Source: [Leptolyngbya] sp. JSC-1 (GTDB lineage: Bacteria > Cyanobacteriota > Cyanobacteriia > Elainellales > Elainellaceae). From it: DNA of 64,000 nt. Below, piece by piece: positions 8,790 through 18,523 of this stretch. Positions within the stretch are counted from its first letter, which is position 1, and every line of letters starts with the position of its first letter. A program made the position numbers and the translations under genes. The stretch is from the NCBI GenBank assembly GCA_000733415.1, contig KL662192.1, positions 491,005 to 555,004 of the forward strand. The letters are read 5' to 3'. Below the pieces are notes generated by a model that saw nothing but the letters and a program-made list of their open reading frames with translations, did no database searches and was not told the DNA's origin.

Positions 8790-11060
8790 CTAACTCAACG
8801 TCGGTTTGAAGTGGCGCAGGCGCAGGGCATTGGTGACCACCGAAACGGAGCTAAACGCCATCGCCGCTCCTGCAATCATCGGACTCAGCAGCCACCCCAA
8901 CACCGGATAGAGCACACCCGCCGCAATTGGAATCCCTGCCACGTTGTAAATAAAGGCGAAGAAAAGATTTTGCCGAATGTTACGCATCGTGGCTCGCGAG
9001 AGCTGAATTGCCGTCACAATACCGCGCAAATCGCCAGAGATTAGGGTAATATCGCTAGCGGCAATCGCTACATCGGTTCCGGTACCAATCGCCATGCCGA
9101 CATCAGCCTGAGCCAGTGCGGGTGCATCGTTGATGCCATCTCCCACCATGGCAACTCGCTTACCTTCAGCTTGCAACTGGGCGATCTGGGCCGCTTTTTG
9201 ATCGGGACGGACTTCTGCTAGCACGCGCTGAATCCCAACTTCTTTGGCAATGGTGGCAGCAGTGCGCTGATTATCACCCGTCAGCATCACGACTTCTAAA
9301 CCCATCCGCCGTAGCACACGAATTGCTTCAACTGAAGCCGGTTTTACTGCATCAGAGATGCCCATAATCGCTTCAACTTGCCCATCTACCGCAATCCAGA
9401 TCACCGTCTTACCCAAGTATTCCAAGCGCTCCCAAGGGGGTTGAAGAGCTGTTGTCTGGATGCCCAACTCAGCCATCCAACGTTGAGTGCCAATCTGAAC
9501 CAATCGATCCGCCGCATAGCCCTGCACACCGCTGCCCGCAATGGCTTGAAAATCAGTCGCTTCGATCAGTTCTGCAGCTTGGGTTTGGGCATACTGTACC
9601 ACGGCTTCAGCAAGGGGATGTTCAGAGTAGCGTTCCACCGCTGCCACCAGACGCAACAGATTGATCTCATTGTGATTCGCTGTTCCTTTGACTGTGACAA
9701 AATCTGTAACTGTGGGTTTACCCTGAGTAATGGTTCCTGTTTTGTCCAGTACAATCGTATGCAGCTTGTGAGCTTGTTCTAAACTCTCGGCATTTTTAAT
9801 CAAAATTCCGTTCACTGCGCCTTTTCCTGTACCCACCATAATTGAGGTAGGAGTGGCTAAACCCAGAGCACAAGGACAGGCAATAATCAAAACTCCAACC
9901 GTCGTGATTAGTGCCATCGTCACGTTGCCCATCAGGTTGTACCACAGCACAAACGTAGCAATTGCAATTGCAATCACTACCGGCACAAACCAGCCCGTGA
10001 CTTGATCTGCCAAGCGCTGAATCGGCGCTTTCGAACCCTGAGCTTGCTGCACCAGTTGGACCATCTGAGCCAAAAACGTATCTTTCCCGACGCGAGTTGC
10101 TCTAAATTGGAAACTGCCGGTTTTGTTCAGAGTTGCTCCAATCACTTCATCGCCAATTGCTTTCTGGACTGGCACACTCTCTCCAGTCACCATCGACTCA
10201 TCAATTGTGGAGGAACCAGCGATGATCTCGCCATCCACCGGAAGCTTTTCACCCGGACGTACCAGTACTACATCTCCCAGCATCACATCCGCCAACGGCA
10301 CATCCACTTCCTGACCGTTCCGGATTACCCGTGCAGTTTTAGCTTGTAGCCCAATCAGTCGCCGAATTGCCTCGGACGTTTGCCCCCTGGCCCGATTTTC
10401 CAGCAGGCGGCCCAGCAGAATCAGGGCAATGATTACAGCAGCAGCTTCGTAGTAAACATCAGGACTTAAACCTTGCTGTGTGAACCAATCTGGAAGCAGA
10501 GTGGGAAACAGTGAATAAACATAGGCTGTACCAGTACCCAGCGCTACCAAGGTATCCATTGTAGCGGTCCGCCGTTTGAAGGCTTTCCAGGCGTTGATAA
10601 AAAAGCGGTTACCGCACCAGAACAACACTGGAGTCGTCAATATCCATTGCAGCCAGGGATGGTGCAGCCACATTGGAATGAACGGTAGCGGCAATCCAAG
10701 CATCATCGGCAGTGAACCAACCACGAGAATGATGCTGATAATACCACTAACCCAAACCTTGAGCGTCAATTCACGCTGTTCGGTTTGCCGCTGGCGGCGT
10801 TCTGTATCATCTTCAGGATTAAACAGGTCTTGGGACTGGATGGGATGAGCAGCATATCCCGCTTGGTTGATGGCAGTTTGAATGGCGCTGATGTCGGTTT
10901 GCTGTGAATTGTAGGTAACAGTTGCTTGTTCGGCTCCAAAGTTAACACTGCATTCTTGCACGCCGGGAACCGACTGGATCGCTCGTTCAATATTGCTAGC
11001 ACAAGCCGCACAGCTCATGCCTCGTAGTTTTAGAGTAGCTGTGTCCATTGGTTTATCCAA
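8790..11060 (-). CDS. copA: Copper-translocating P1B-type ATPase
   Basis: A 756-residue P1B-1 ATPase that moves Cu(I) across a membrane. The N-terminal heavy-metal domain has GMSCAAC (Cys17 and Cys20). The transport site is the CPC in IIACPCALGLATPTS, the phosphorylation site is DKTGTIT, the nucleotide domain has the SEHPLAEAV His-Pro, and the hinge is MVGDGINDAPAL. Length and order are those of full-length CopA/CtaA/PacS. Cyanobacteria typically have two such pumps, one in the plasma membrane and one in the thylakoid; the sequence alone does not tell which this is. The presence of a chaperone upstream and cupredoxin downstream, behind a CueR-like promoter, points to copper detoxification rather than supply. 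An alternative start is Met5. Confidence 0.96.
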   Translation of the reverse strand: MDKPMDTATLKLRGMSCAACASNIERAIQSVPGVQECSVNFGAEQATVTYNSQQTDISAIQTAINQAGYAAHPIQSQDLFNPEDDTERRQRQTEQRELTLKVWVSGIISIILVVGSLPMMLGLPLPFIPMWLHHPWLQWILTTPVLFWCGNRFFINAWKAFKRRTATMDTLVALGTGTAYVYSLFPTLLPDWFTQQGLSPDVYYEAAAVIIALILLGRLLENRARGQTSEAIRRLIGLQAKTARVIRNGQEVDVPLADVMLGDVVLVRPGEKLPVDGEIIAGSSTIDESMVTGESVPVQKAIGDEVIGATLNKTGSFQFRATRVGKDTFLAQMVQLVQQAQGSKAPIQRLADQVTGWFVPVVIAIAIATFVLWYNLMGNVTMALITTVGVLIIACPCALGLATPTSIMVGTGKGAVNGILIKNAESLEQAHKLHTIVLDKTGTITQGKPTVTDFVTVKGTANHNEINLLRLVAAVERYSEHPLAEAVVQYAQTQAAELIEATDFQAIAGSGVQGYAADRLVQIGTQRWMAELGIQTTALQPPWERLEYLGKTVIWIAVDGQVEAIMGISDAVKPASVEAIRVLRRMGLEVVMLTGDNQRTAATIAKEVGIQRVLAEVRPDQKAAQIAQLQAEGKRVAMVGDGINDAPALAQADVGMAIGTGTDVAIAASDITLISGDLRGIVTAIQLSRATMRNIRQNLFFAFIYNVAGIPIAAGVLYPVLGWLLSPMIAGAAMAFSSVSVVTNALRLRHFKPTLS

Positions 11061-11093
11061 CTCAACATGTCAATTGGATTTGATTTGTTCAGG

Positions 11094-11288
11094 TTAGGCT
11101 ACGGTATAGCCTGCATCTGTAATAGCGTTCTTGACTGCCGTAGCCTCAGCGCCTGTTTCAATTTTCACTTGCTTGGTTTGAGGGTCGGCGGCAATTTTAG
11201 CAGCTGGATCAATTGCCATCACAGCTTTGGTAATGGTTTCAGCACAGGCGGAACAGGCCATATTGGGAACGGTAAATTCAAGCGTCAT
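11094..11288 (-). CDS. Atx1-like copper chaperone (single HMA domain)
   Basis: This 64-residue protein is one heavy-metal-associated domain with the metal site MACSAC (Cys12, Cys15) and the usual beta-alpha-beta-beta-alpha-beta pattern; the end AITDAGYTVA matches the C-terminal strand of HMA domains. It is the first gene after the MerR/CueR-type promoter at 11335-11366, and copA follows 33 bases downstream on the same strand. It probably binds Cu(I) in the cytoplasm and delivers it to the N-terminal domain of CopA. GGA about eight bases before the ATG is a weak ribosome site. Confidence 0.93.
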   Translation of the reverse strand: MTLEFTVPNMACSACAETITKAVMAIDPAAKIAADPQTKQVKIETGAEATAVKNAITDAGYTVA

Positions 11289-11334
11289 CGTTCAATTCCA
11301 GTCCAAATCGACTGTCCTCAGTTCAACTGATTTC

Positions 11335-11366
11335 ATCTTAGAATCTCCAGCCTACTGGAGAGTCAA
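11335..11366 (-). promoter_or_regulatory. MerR/CueR-type promoter of the copper operon
   Basis: Read on the minus strand, a -35 TTGACT (11361-11366) is followed by the perfect inverted repeat CTCCAG-TAGG-CTGGAG (11345-11360) and a -10 TAAGAT (11335-11340). The spacer is 20 bp, longer than the usual 17, which is the hallmark of promoters that MerR-family activators untwist. The dyad lies inside the spacer, as in CueR, PbrR and MerR promoters. The first gene, the chaperone, begins about 46 bases downstream. No merR-like gene is seen in the window, so the regulator must lie elsewhere. Confidence 0.82.
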
Positions 11367-11387
11367 GTGCAGCAATGAACTGTGAGG

Positions 11388-12320
11388 TCAGGGGGTGGAA
11401 AGTGCAATGGAACACCCAATCACAATCTCGTTGGTTCTGGGATAGGTATCGAGTAGAGCCAGAAAAGCCTGAGCATTGAAGCTACGCGGATCCTGACGGC
11501 TGCCCGAGCGGTCTACGGTTTTGTGAAAGGTGATTCTATCATTGGGCACGCCAGTTTTTGCCACTAGCCAAGCTAGCGACTGATATTGGGCATTCGTATA
11601 GCCACTGTGACTGCTGTTGTTGTTGTCACCGTCGGCTGGGGTTTCCAGCGAAATGTGGTAGGCGAAATTATTGACTGAAGGAGGAAAATCTGGATTGGTC
11701 TGGACACTTTCTGCACCATTGGCCCCAATAAATACCGAGTTGCCTGCTCCAAAGGCACGTTTGTCGGGTGGTACAAGATAGTAAACGGTCCCATCCAAGC
11801 CAATCAGCGTGTGATAACTTACCTGATCTTCATCGCGGGGATGAGGCGTCTGAAAGTAATTGATTGCGCTGCGGGCAGATCCCACGGTTTCATGCAAAAC
11901 AATAATTGGCGCGTGGTTGGCTAAGCGGCCATTCAAATCTTTGATGTAGCGATCGCCAAAATTGGTGAGATCGGCCAAGGCCACTTCTTCTCTCGGCGTA
12001 TAGGCTGGGCGATTGGTTGGGCGTGGCCCTGCGGCGATTAGCGTGGCTGGGTTGATTTGACGAAAGCGCGACAGCGGCACCTGGACGGGTCTGGCAGGGG
12101 ATACCGGTGGCTTGACAGGATTGCGTTCTGGCTGAATCGCACAGCCCAGCGGAATCCCCAAACCGGCAGAATTCGGTGCAGTCGGTGCAGATAGTGCAGG
12201 AGGCAGCAGATTTTCAGTTCTGGATAGCTCAGGGCGTCCAGGCTGGATGGTTGCAACCAGAACGACAAAGCAAACCGATAAAAAAATGACAATCGATGAG
12301 AACTTTAGTTTCATGCTCAC
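11388..12320 (-). CDS. N-acetylmuramoyl-L-alanine amidase (Amidase_2 fold), exported
   Basis: A 310-residue secreted or membrane-anchored protein. Residues 7-28 form a signal/anchor segment, followed by a Pro-rich linker to about 130, then the amidase domain. The Zn-binding His lies in IIVLHETVG, with YHTLIGLDGTVYYLVP (the strand and turn of peptidoglycan-recognition amidases) and TFHKTVDRSGSRQDPRSF near the end supplying further ligands. It should cleave the lactyl-L-Ala bond of peptidoglycan during wall growth or recycling. Its 3' end lies about 21 bp upstream of the copper promoter; the spacing gives no sign of shared transcription. The ATG at 12320 is the natural start; another Met lies at residue 3. 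Confidence 0.87.
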   Translation of the reverse strand: MSMKLKFSSIVIFLSVCFVVLVATIQPGRPELSRTENLLPPALSAPTAPNSAGLGIPLGCAIQPERNPVKPPVSPARPVQVPLSRFRQINPATLIAAGPRPTNRPAYTPREEVALADLTNFGDRYIKDLNGRLANHAPIIVLHETVGSARSAINYFQTPHPRDEDQVSYHTLIGLDGTVYYLVPPDKRAFGAGNSVFIGANGAESVQTNPDFPPSVNNFAYHISLETPADGDNNNSSHSGYTNAQYQSLAWLVAKTGVPNDRITFHKTVDRSGSRQDPRSFNAQAFLALLDTYPRTNEIVIGCSIALSTP

Positions 12321-12757
12321 TCACGCCAAACTGCGAGTGATTATAACAGTGTTTTTAACCTTTGTTTTTAGCTTTTGTTTTTAGCTTTTGCAGGCCATTG
12401 CCACCCTACGCAGCGATTCAACCCAATTAAATTCAGAGTATGAGCATCTGGCCTGCTGCAAGATGGCTGTGTGCTCTGAGGCATTTAGAAACTGAGTTTG
12501 CACTCAAGATAGAGTCTGTAGGTCAGCCTAGAAATAGTGAATTGTTCAATTAGCTTAATTGAACTTCAATTTAATGTATTAAATATAACTTTAATTAGCC
12601 TATCTCAAGTTAGACCTGAAAATCAAAATCTTAAGCATAATCACCTTGCATTAAACTAACAAAATTAGCTTCTTATGTGAAGCTACTTAAAAATTGAAAA
12701 AGTATGTTTTCTATGATGCACAAACGGGCACGCTGAACTTATGTATTAGATAGATGT
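12321..12757. other. Intergenic region between divergent amidase and NRPS genes
   Basis: This AT-rich gap must hold promoters for both divergent genes, but I could not pick out convincing boxes. A 13-bp unit TGTTTTTAGCTTT is present twice in tandem at 12363-12388. No gene was seen. Confidence 0.55.
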
Positions 12758-12799
12758 GTGCCTATTTCGTGTCGCTTCTCAGACAGCATGGAGAACATC

Positions 12800-15700
12800 A
12801 TGGTCACAGGTTTTCAAGATCACTCAATCCCTCAGTTAATCGAACGTCAGGTAGAAAAATCTCCTAATGCAACAGCAGTAATTTTTCAACAGGAGCAGCT
12901 GACTTACAGGGAACTGAATGAGAAAGCCAATCAACTAGCCCACTACCTCAAAGAGCTAGGCGTTCAGCCTGAGACATTAGTTGGCATCTGTGTTGAACGG
13001 TCATTGACTATGTTCATCGGTCTTTTAGGGATTCTTAAAGCAGGCGGGGCATACATCCCGCTTGACCCTAACTATCCCCAGGATCGCTTAGAATTCATGC
13101 TGGAAGATTCTCAGCTTCCTGTTCTTATCACTCAGAAGCAACTTCTCAGCCAATTGCCGACGCTTGAAAAAGTTCAAGTTGTTTGCATCGACACAGATTG
13201 GCCCATCATCAGCCAGTTCAGTAAAGAAAATCTTACCAGTGGCGTGGCCCCCGACAACCTAGCCTACACCATCTACACGTCAGGTTCTACCGGTAAGCCC
13301 AAAGGTGTGCAAATCACCCACCGTTCTGTGGTCAATCTATTGCATTCAATGCAGCGTGAACCAGGATTAACACACGAAGATACGCTGCTGGCGATCACCA
13401 CCATCTCCTTTGACATGGCGGTTCCCGATCTCTATCTGCCTTTAGTAACAGGTGCTCGAATTCGCCTAATTCCTCAGAACGTGTCATCCGATGCTGCCCA
13501 ACTGGCTGAACTTTTGTCTGAGCCGGATGTCACTTTTGTGCAAGCAACACCGGCCACTTGGCAACTGGTTTTGGCAGCAGGTTGGCAAGGCAATAACCGC
13601 CTCAAGATGCTTTGCGGCGGAGAAGCTCTGCCGCGCTCATTAGCGAATCAACTGCTGGCCAAAGGTGGTTCTCTGTGGCATATGTACGGACCAACAGAAA
13701 CAACAGTTTGGTCGATGATTCATCCAGTGGAACCAGGTGCTGATTCCATTCCACTCGGTCGGCCAATCGCCAATACTCAGGTCTACTTACTAGAAAGCCC
13801 TGCTCGCCGCAAAGATGACCCTCTCAAACTGGTGCCCATTGGTGCGCCAGGAGAGGTTTACATTGGTGGAGATGGAGTAGCACGAGGTTACCTGAAGCGC
13901 CCTGATTTAAACCATGAAAGATTTATTACTGACCCGTTTAGTTCTGAGCCAGGAGCACGTCTCTACAAAACTGGGGATCTAGCTCGCTATCGCCCTGATG
14001 GCAATATTGAGTTTATTGGTCGGATTGATCATCAAGTCAAGATTCGTGGTTTTCGGGTCGAGTTGGGAGATATTGAAGCGGCTCTCAGTCAAAATCCCCT
14101 TGTCAGAGAGGCTACGGTGATTGCCAGAGAAGATGGATCAGGAAGCAAGCGGTTGATTGCCTACGTAGTTCCTAAGAGCACCGATGTCGAATTGGCAACG
14201 GCTGAGCAAGCTGATATTGAACAGATTCAACAATGGCAAAACGTATGGAGTCAAACTTATCGTCAGGCTGGGCAATTCACTCTAAACTGCGATCCAACCT
14301 TCAATAGCAGCGGCTGGAACGATAGTTTTACGGGTCTTCCGATGCCAGCGGATCAAGTACGCGAATGGGTTGATTGCACTGTTGAGCGCATTCTTGGATT
14401 ACGTCCTCAGCGCGTGCTGGAAATTGGTTGTGGTATGGGACTTCTCCTGTTTCGGATTGCCCCACACTGTACCTACTACTTTGGTATAGATATTTCTGCA
14501 GAAGCGATTTCTCACATTCAAGCACAATTGCAAAAAGATGAGCAGAACTGGTCCCATATTAAAGTTTGTCAAGGAGCAGCACACGAGCTAGAAGGACTAG
14601 AACCAATGTTCGATACCGTGATCATCAACTCGGTGATTCAATACTTTCCAGGTATCGATTATTTAGTACAGACTCTCAAGAAAGTGGTTGAACTTGTCAA
14701 ACCAGGTGGTCGAATTTTTATTGGCGATATTCGTAATCTACAGTTACTTGAGAGTTTCCACACAGGAGTGCAACTTTGTCAGGCTGCTGCGTCACTATCT
14801 CTGCTGCAACTGCAACAGAAAATTCGGGACCGCATTGCTCAAGATAGAGAATTGCTACTTCATCCTGCTTTCTTTCAGGCCCTTAAACATCATATTCCCC
14901 GTATCAGCCAAGTAGATACTCAGTTAAAGCGAGGATTCTCGAATAATGAGCTGATTCGATTTCGCTCAGATGTAATTCTGCATATAGAAACTAAAACTAA
15001 TCCAATTCCCGAACCGCTCGAAATGAATTGGCAGCAGCATCGCTTCTCGATCTCGAAACTTTACCAATTGCTTGAAGAGCAACAGCCAGCCAGCTTGAAA
15101 ATTACCAATGTGCTAGACTCGAGAACTTTTTTGGAAGTTAAGGCAGCAACATTACTAAAAAATCCTCAATATTTAACTACAGTCGGAACCTTACAAGAAG
15201 TTTTACACCAAGAAGCTCATCTGGGTATACATCCTGAGGAGTTCTGGAGCATTAGTAAAACTCTTCCTTACAGTGTTCATATTACCTGGGCCGAGTCAGA
15301 AACAGTTGGTTGCTATGATGTGCTGATGTGGTGCTCGGTGGCAGCAACTCAGCCTTTTGCCTTGCCTGAACAATCAGTGGATGTGAAACCCTGGAGTGCG
15401 TATGCCAATAATCCGCTCCAGATCAATTGGAAAAGCAGTTTTGTCAGCCAACTTCGGATATTTTTGAAGAACAAGCTACCTGACTACATGGTACCTTCTG
15501 CATTCGTTGTGATGGAAGCGCTGCCCTTAACTCCAAACGGCAAGATTGATCGACGCTCCCTCCCAGAGCCAAGGAAAGAGCGACCGGCATTATCTGAGGC
15601 TTTCGTTCCTCCCTCTACTCGATTAGAAGATCAGCTTACTGAAATTTGGTCTCAGGTTTTAGGAATTGAACAAATTGGTATTTACGACAATTTCTTTGAA

Positions 15701-17209
15701 TTGGGAGGGCATTCGCTGCTGGCAGCTCAACTCTTAGCTCAAATTGCAGAAGCGATACAAGTTGAGATACCCCTGTTTCATCTGCTGAGAGAGCCAACTA
15801 TTGCAGGACTAGTTAAAAGCATTGGGCAAGTTCAGAACCCGGACGAAACCGGTTTGATCCAAGAAGAAACTAGTGTCGATTTACAAGCTGATACTCGCTT
15901 GGAGCCAGCAATCCAGCCTCAGAATGCAGCTGCAGCGATTACCTCAGAGCCACAACATATCTTCCTAACTGGAGCCACAGGTTTTCTAGGAGTTTTCTTA
16001 CTGCATGAACTCCTACAGCAGACTCAGGCAGATATTTACTGCTTGGTACGTGCAACGCATGTGGAAGAAGGTCGGCAGAGGTTGCAAATGGCTTTAGAAC
16101 GCTACATGCTATCAAGCGGTGAACTGAGTTCTAGAATTATTCCAGTTCTGGGCGATTTATCACAGCCATTATTGGGGTTAACCCACGAAACATTCCAATC
16201 ATTAGCGAATAAAGTTGATCGGATTTATCACTCTGGGGCATTCGTTAACCTAATCTATCCCTACACCGCACTGCGAGCCGCAAATGTGCTTGGGACTCAA
16301 GAACTTTTGAGATTAGCGAGTCAAGGTAAACCAACTCCTGTGCATTTCATCTCAACCATTGATGTCTTTCAATCTCCTGCTTACTTTGAGATGGAGCTGA
16401 TTCGAGAAGACGAACCCTTAGCCGATGGACAGGCTCTCGATAGAGGATATGCTCAAACCAAGTGGGTTGCTGAGAAGCTCATGAGGGCAGCCCAATCTCG
16501 AGGTTTACCAATTTGTATTTACAGACCCGGAATGCTGACAGGCCATAGTCAAACTGGAGCATCCCAAACCAATGACCTGATGTGCCGTATCCTTAAAGGC
16601 ATGATTCAACTGGGAACTGCGCCTGCTTTCGAGCACTGGGTCAACATGACACCCATCGACTATGCCAGCCAAACCATAATCCATCTGTCGAATCAACCGC
16701 AATCCCTTGGAAAAGCCTTTCATATCGTCAATCCTCACCCCCTACCGTGGAATCACTTAGTCAACCAAATTCGCAGCTTTGGCTATACCCTTCGATCCCA
16801 ATCGCACGAGGACTGGCAAGTAGAGTTGCTCAAGCTAGATGTTTCTTCAGAGAATGTTCTAAAGCCTATGCTGTCGCTGTTTACTGAAAAACATCCTAAA
16901 ACACAAATGACCTACCTGGAAACCTTTCTCCTTACAGCTCGGGCATTTGACTGTCAAAATACTCTCACTGGACTGTCTCAGACTTCTATTGTCTGTCCAG
17001 TGGTTGATGCCAAGTTGATAAACATCTATTTTTCCTACTTTAATCGCATAGGTTTTTTGCAGCCTCCAACAATTGATACGGCTGTTTCCCAACAGATTGA
17101 CCAAACAGCTCAAGGAGGTTCCTATAGAGAGTTTAGCAACGCTAATCCAGTTTATCAGAACCATTCACTCGATCAATCTCGGCTCCCTACGGTTTATCCC
17201 CAGGAGTAA
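12800..17209 (+). CDS. One-module NRPS: A-MT-PCP-thioester reductase
   Basis: Domains (numbered from the ATG at 12800): adenylation about 10-475 (TSGSTGKPKG, MYGPTETT, YKTGDLARYRPDG, GFRVELGDIE); a methyltransferase inserted between motifs A8 and A9, SAM site VLEIGCGMG near 541; A9/A10 (LPLTPNGKIDR, about 912); carrier domain with Ser972 in GGHSLL; reductase about 1055-1415 with FLTGATGFLGVFLL and the YAQTK catalytic pair. There is no condensation domain, so the protein should load, probably N-methylate and reductively release one amino acid as aldehyde or alcohol. By eye the Stachelhaus code reads about DMPQLGMVWK, resembling glycine-type codes; low confidence. A GTG start at 12758 is possible, but GGAG six bases before 12800 favours this ATG. 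Alanine racemase follows 6 bases later. Confidence 0.9.
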   Translation: MVTGFQDHSIPQLIERQVEKSPNATAVIFQQEQLTYRELNEKANQLAHYLKELGVQPETLVGICVERSLTMFIGLLGILKAGGAYIPLDPNYPQDRLEFMLEDSQLPVLITQKQLLSQLPTLEKVQVVCIDTDWPIISQFSKENLTSGVAPDNLAYTIYTSGSTGKPKGVQITHRSVVNLLHSMQREPGLTHEDTLLAITTISFDMAVPDLYLPLVTGARIRLIPQNVSSDAAQLAELLSEPDVTFVQATPATWQLVLAAGWQGNNRLKMLCGGEALPRSLANQLLAKGGSLWHMYGPTETTVWSMIHPVEPGADSIPLGRPIANTQVYLLESPARRKDDPLKLVPIGAPGEVYIGGDGVARGYLKRPDLNHERFITDPFSSEPGARLYKTGDLARYRPDGNIEFIGRIDHQVKIRGFRVELGDIEAALSQNPLVREATVIAREDGSGSKRLIAYVVPKSTDVELATAEQADIEQIQQWQNVWSQTYRQAGQFTLNCDPTFNSSGWNDSFTGLPMPADQVREWVDCTVERILGLRPQRVLEIGCGMGLLLFRIAPHCTYYFGIDISAEAISHIQAQLQKDEQNWSHIKVCQGAAHELEGLEPMFDTVIINSVIQYFPGIDYLVQTLKKVVELVKPGGRIFIGDIRNLQLLESFHTGVQLCQAAASLSLLQLQQKIRDRIAQDRELLLHPAFFQALKHHIPRISQVDTQLKRGFSNNELIRFRSDVILHIETKTNPIPEPLEMNWQQHRFSISKLYQLLEEQQPASLKITNVLDSRTFLEVKAATLLKNPQYLTTVGTLQEVLHQEAHLGIHPEEFWSISKTLPYSVHITWAESETVGCYDVLMWCSVAATQPFALPEQSVDVKPWSAYANNPLQINWKSSFVSQLRIFLKNKLPDYMVPSAFVVMEALPLTPNGKIDRRSLPEPRKERPALSEAFVPPSTRLEDQLTEIWSQVLGIEQIGIYDNFFELGGHSLLAAQLLAQIAEAIQVEIPLFHLLREPTIAGLVKSIGQVQNPDETGLIQEETSVDLQADTRLEPAIQPQNAAAAITSEPQHIFLTGATGFLGVFLLHELLQQTQADIYCLVRATHVEEGRQRLQMALERYMLSSGELSSRIIPVLGDLSQPLLGLTHETFQSLANKVDRIYHSGAFVNLIYPYTALRAANVLGTQELLRLASQGKPTPVHFISTIDVFQSPAYFEMELIREDEPLADGQALDRGYAQTKWVAEKLMRAAQSRGLPICIYRPGMLTGHSQTGASQTNDLMCRILKGMIQLGTAPAFEHWVNMTPIDYASQTIIHLSNQPQSLGKAFHIVNPHPLPWNHLVNQIRSFGYTLRSQSHEDWQVELLKLDVSSENVLKPMLSLFTEKHPKTQMTYLETFLLTARAFDCQNTLTGLSQTSIVCPVVDAKLINIYFSYFNRIGFLQPPTIDTAVSQQIDQTAQGGSYREFSNANPVYQNHSLDQSRLPTVYPQE

Positions 17210-17215
17210 GTTGTA

Positions 17216-18445
17216 ATGCTGAGTTGGAAGTTGAACCCAAGCTTAGCCGTAATGCCGTGTGAACGAGCCTGGGTTGAAGTTGATTTGACAGCATTGGCTG
17301 ATAACGTGAGGCAAATTAAACGCCTACTATCACCGGCTACTGAGTTGATGGCGATAGTTAAGGCAGATGCCTATGGGCATGGAGCGGTGCTGATTGCTCG
17401 AACAGTTCTACAACATGGAGCAAGTTGGTTGGGAGTGGCAACAATTTTTGAAGGGATCGAGCTGCGAGAGGCTGGGATTCAAGCCCCAATTCTGTTGTTA
17501 GGTGCAACGAATACCCCTGAGCAAGTTCGGGCAATTGCCCATTGGCAGTTACAGCCGACTTTATGCACGCCCCAACAAGCCCAGATGTTTTCTAAAACCT
17601 TAGCGACAATAAATTGCAGCCTACCAGTTCATCTTAAAATCGATACCGGTATGTCGCGGTTGGGCGTACCTTGGCAGCAGGCAATAGAACTCGTGCAGCT
17701 TATCAATCACTTGCCTCATCTGCGGGTTGCCAGCGTCTATTCTCACTTGGCAACTTCAGACTCCTCAGATCCTCGCACAATGTACCGGCAACAGGCCCGC
17801 TATCAAGAAGTAATGGCCTATTTACAAAAGCTTGGCTCTCCTTTACCGAAACTACATTTAGCAAATTCTGCTGCGACTCTGTCTGATCCATCTATGCATT
17901 ATGATTTGGTGAGAGTGGGGCTGGCTATCTACGGTCTATATCCCGCTTCCCATTTGCAAGGTAAAGTCAATCTCAAACCTGTACTTCAAGTTAAAGCACG
18001 GGTCACGCAGGTGAAAACGATTCAACCAGGTACAGGCGTCAGCTACGGTCACTTATATGTAGCTAATCGGGAGACTCATCTAGCAGTTGTCGGCATTGGT
18101 TATGCCGATGGGGTACCACGTGGTCTCTCCAATCGTATGAATGTTCTAGTTCGAGGACAGCGAATTCCTCAGATTGGGGCAATCACTATGGATCAGTTGA
18201 TGTTGGATGTCAGTAAAATTCCTGATCTACGAGAGGGTGAGGTTGTTACCTTGATAGGGCAGGATGGAGCAGAGCAAATTTCTGTCGATAATTGGGCAAC
18301 CATGCTAGATACTATCGCTTGGGAAGTACTATGCGGTTTTAAGCATCGCCTACCGCGTGTACCTGTTGGCAACTCGCTTAGCTTGAATTCACCTCAAAAT
18401 TTTACATATTATAGATGTTTCTTAGGAAATCCTGGGAATTCTTGA
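17216..18445 (+). CDS. alr: Alanine racemase
   Basis: A PLP enzyme interconverting L- and D-alanine. The PLP-lysine is Lys49 in AIVKADAYGHG, the catalytic tyrosine lies in GTGVSYGHLY, and IGYADGVPRGLS and AITMDQLM are conserved motifs of the TIM-barrel/beta-domain fold. At 409 residues it is of normal length with a short N-terminal extension. AGGAG nine bases before the ATG is a good ribosome site and overlaps the end of the NRPS gene, so the two are cotranscribed and perhaps translationally coupled. Its position suggests supply of D-Ala to the NRPS pathway, although it could equally be the housekeeping enzyme for peptidoglycan; a second copy elsewhere cannot be judged from here. Confidence 0.95.
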   Translation: MLSWKLNPSLAVMPCERAWVEVDLTALADNVRQIKRLLSPATELMAIVKADAYGHGAVLIARTVLQHGASWLGVATIFEGIELREAGIQAPILLLGATNTPEQVRAIAHWQLQPTLCTPQQAQMFSKTLATINCSLPVHLKIDTGMSRLGVPWQQAIELVQLINHLPHLRVASVYSHLATSDSSDPRTMYRQQARYQEVMAYLQKLGSPLPKLHLANSAATLSDPSMHYDLVRVGLAIYGLYPASHLQGKVNLKPVLQVKARVTQVKTIQPGTGVSYGHLYVANRETHLAVVGIGYADGVPRGLSNRMNVLVRGQRIPQIGAITMDQLMLDVSKIPDLREGEVVTLIGQDGAEQISVDNWATMLDTIAWEVLCGFKHRLPRVPVGNSLSLNSPQNFTYYRCFLGNPGNS

Positions 18446-18523
18446 AGATAAAGATTCAGTGATCTTTAGGAAGTATAGAACCAACTAAATTTGATAGCTC
18501 TATTGAAAACTGTAAAAGTACTG

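Noticed and set aside
12758..12799. GTG start of the first NRPS at 12758
   Set aside because: The extra residues do not resemble an NRPS start, and the ATG at 12800 has GGAG at the right distance.
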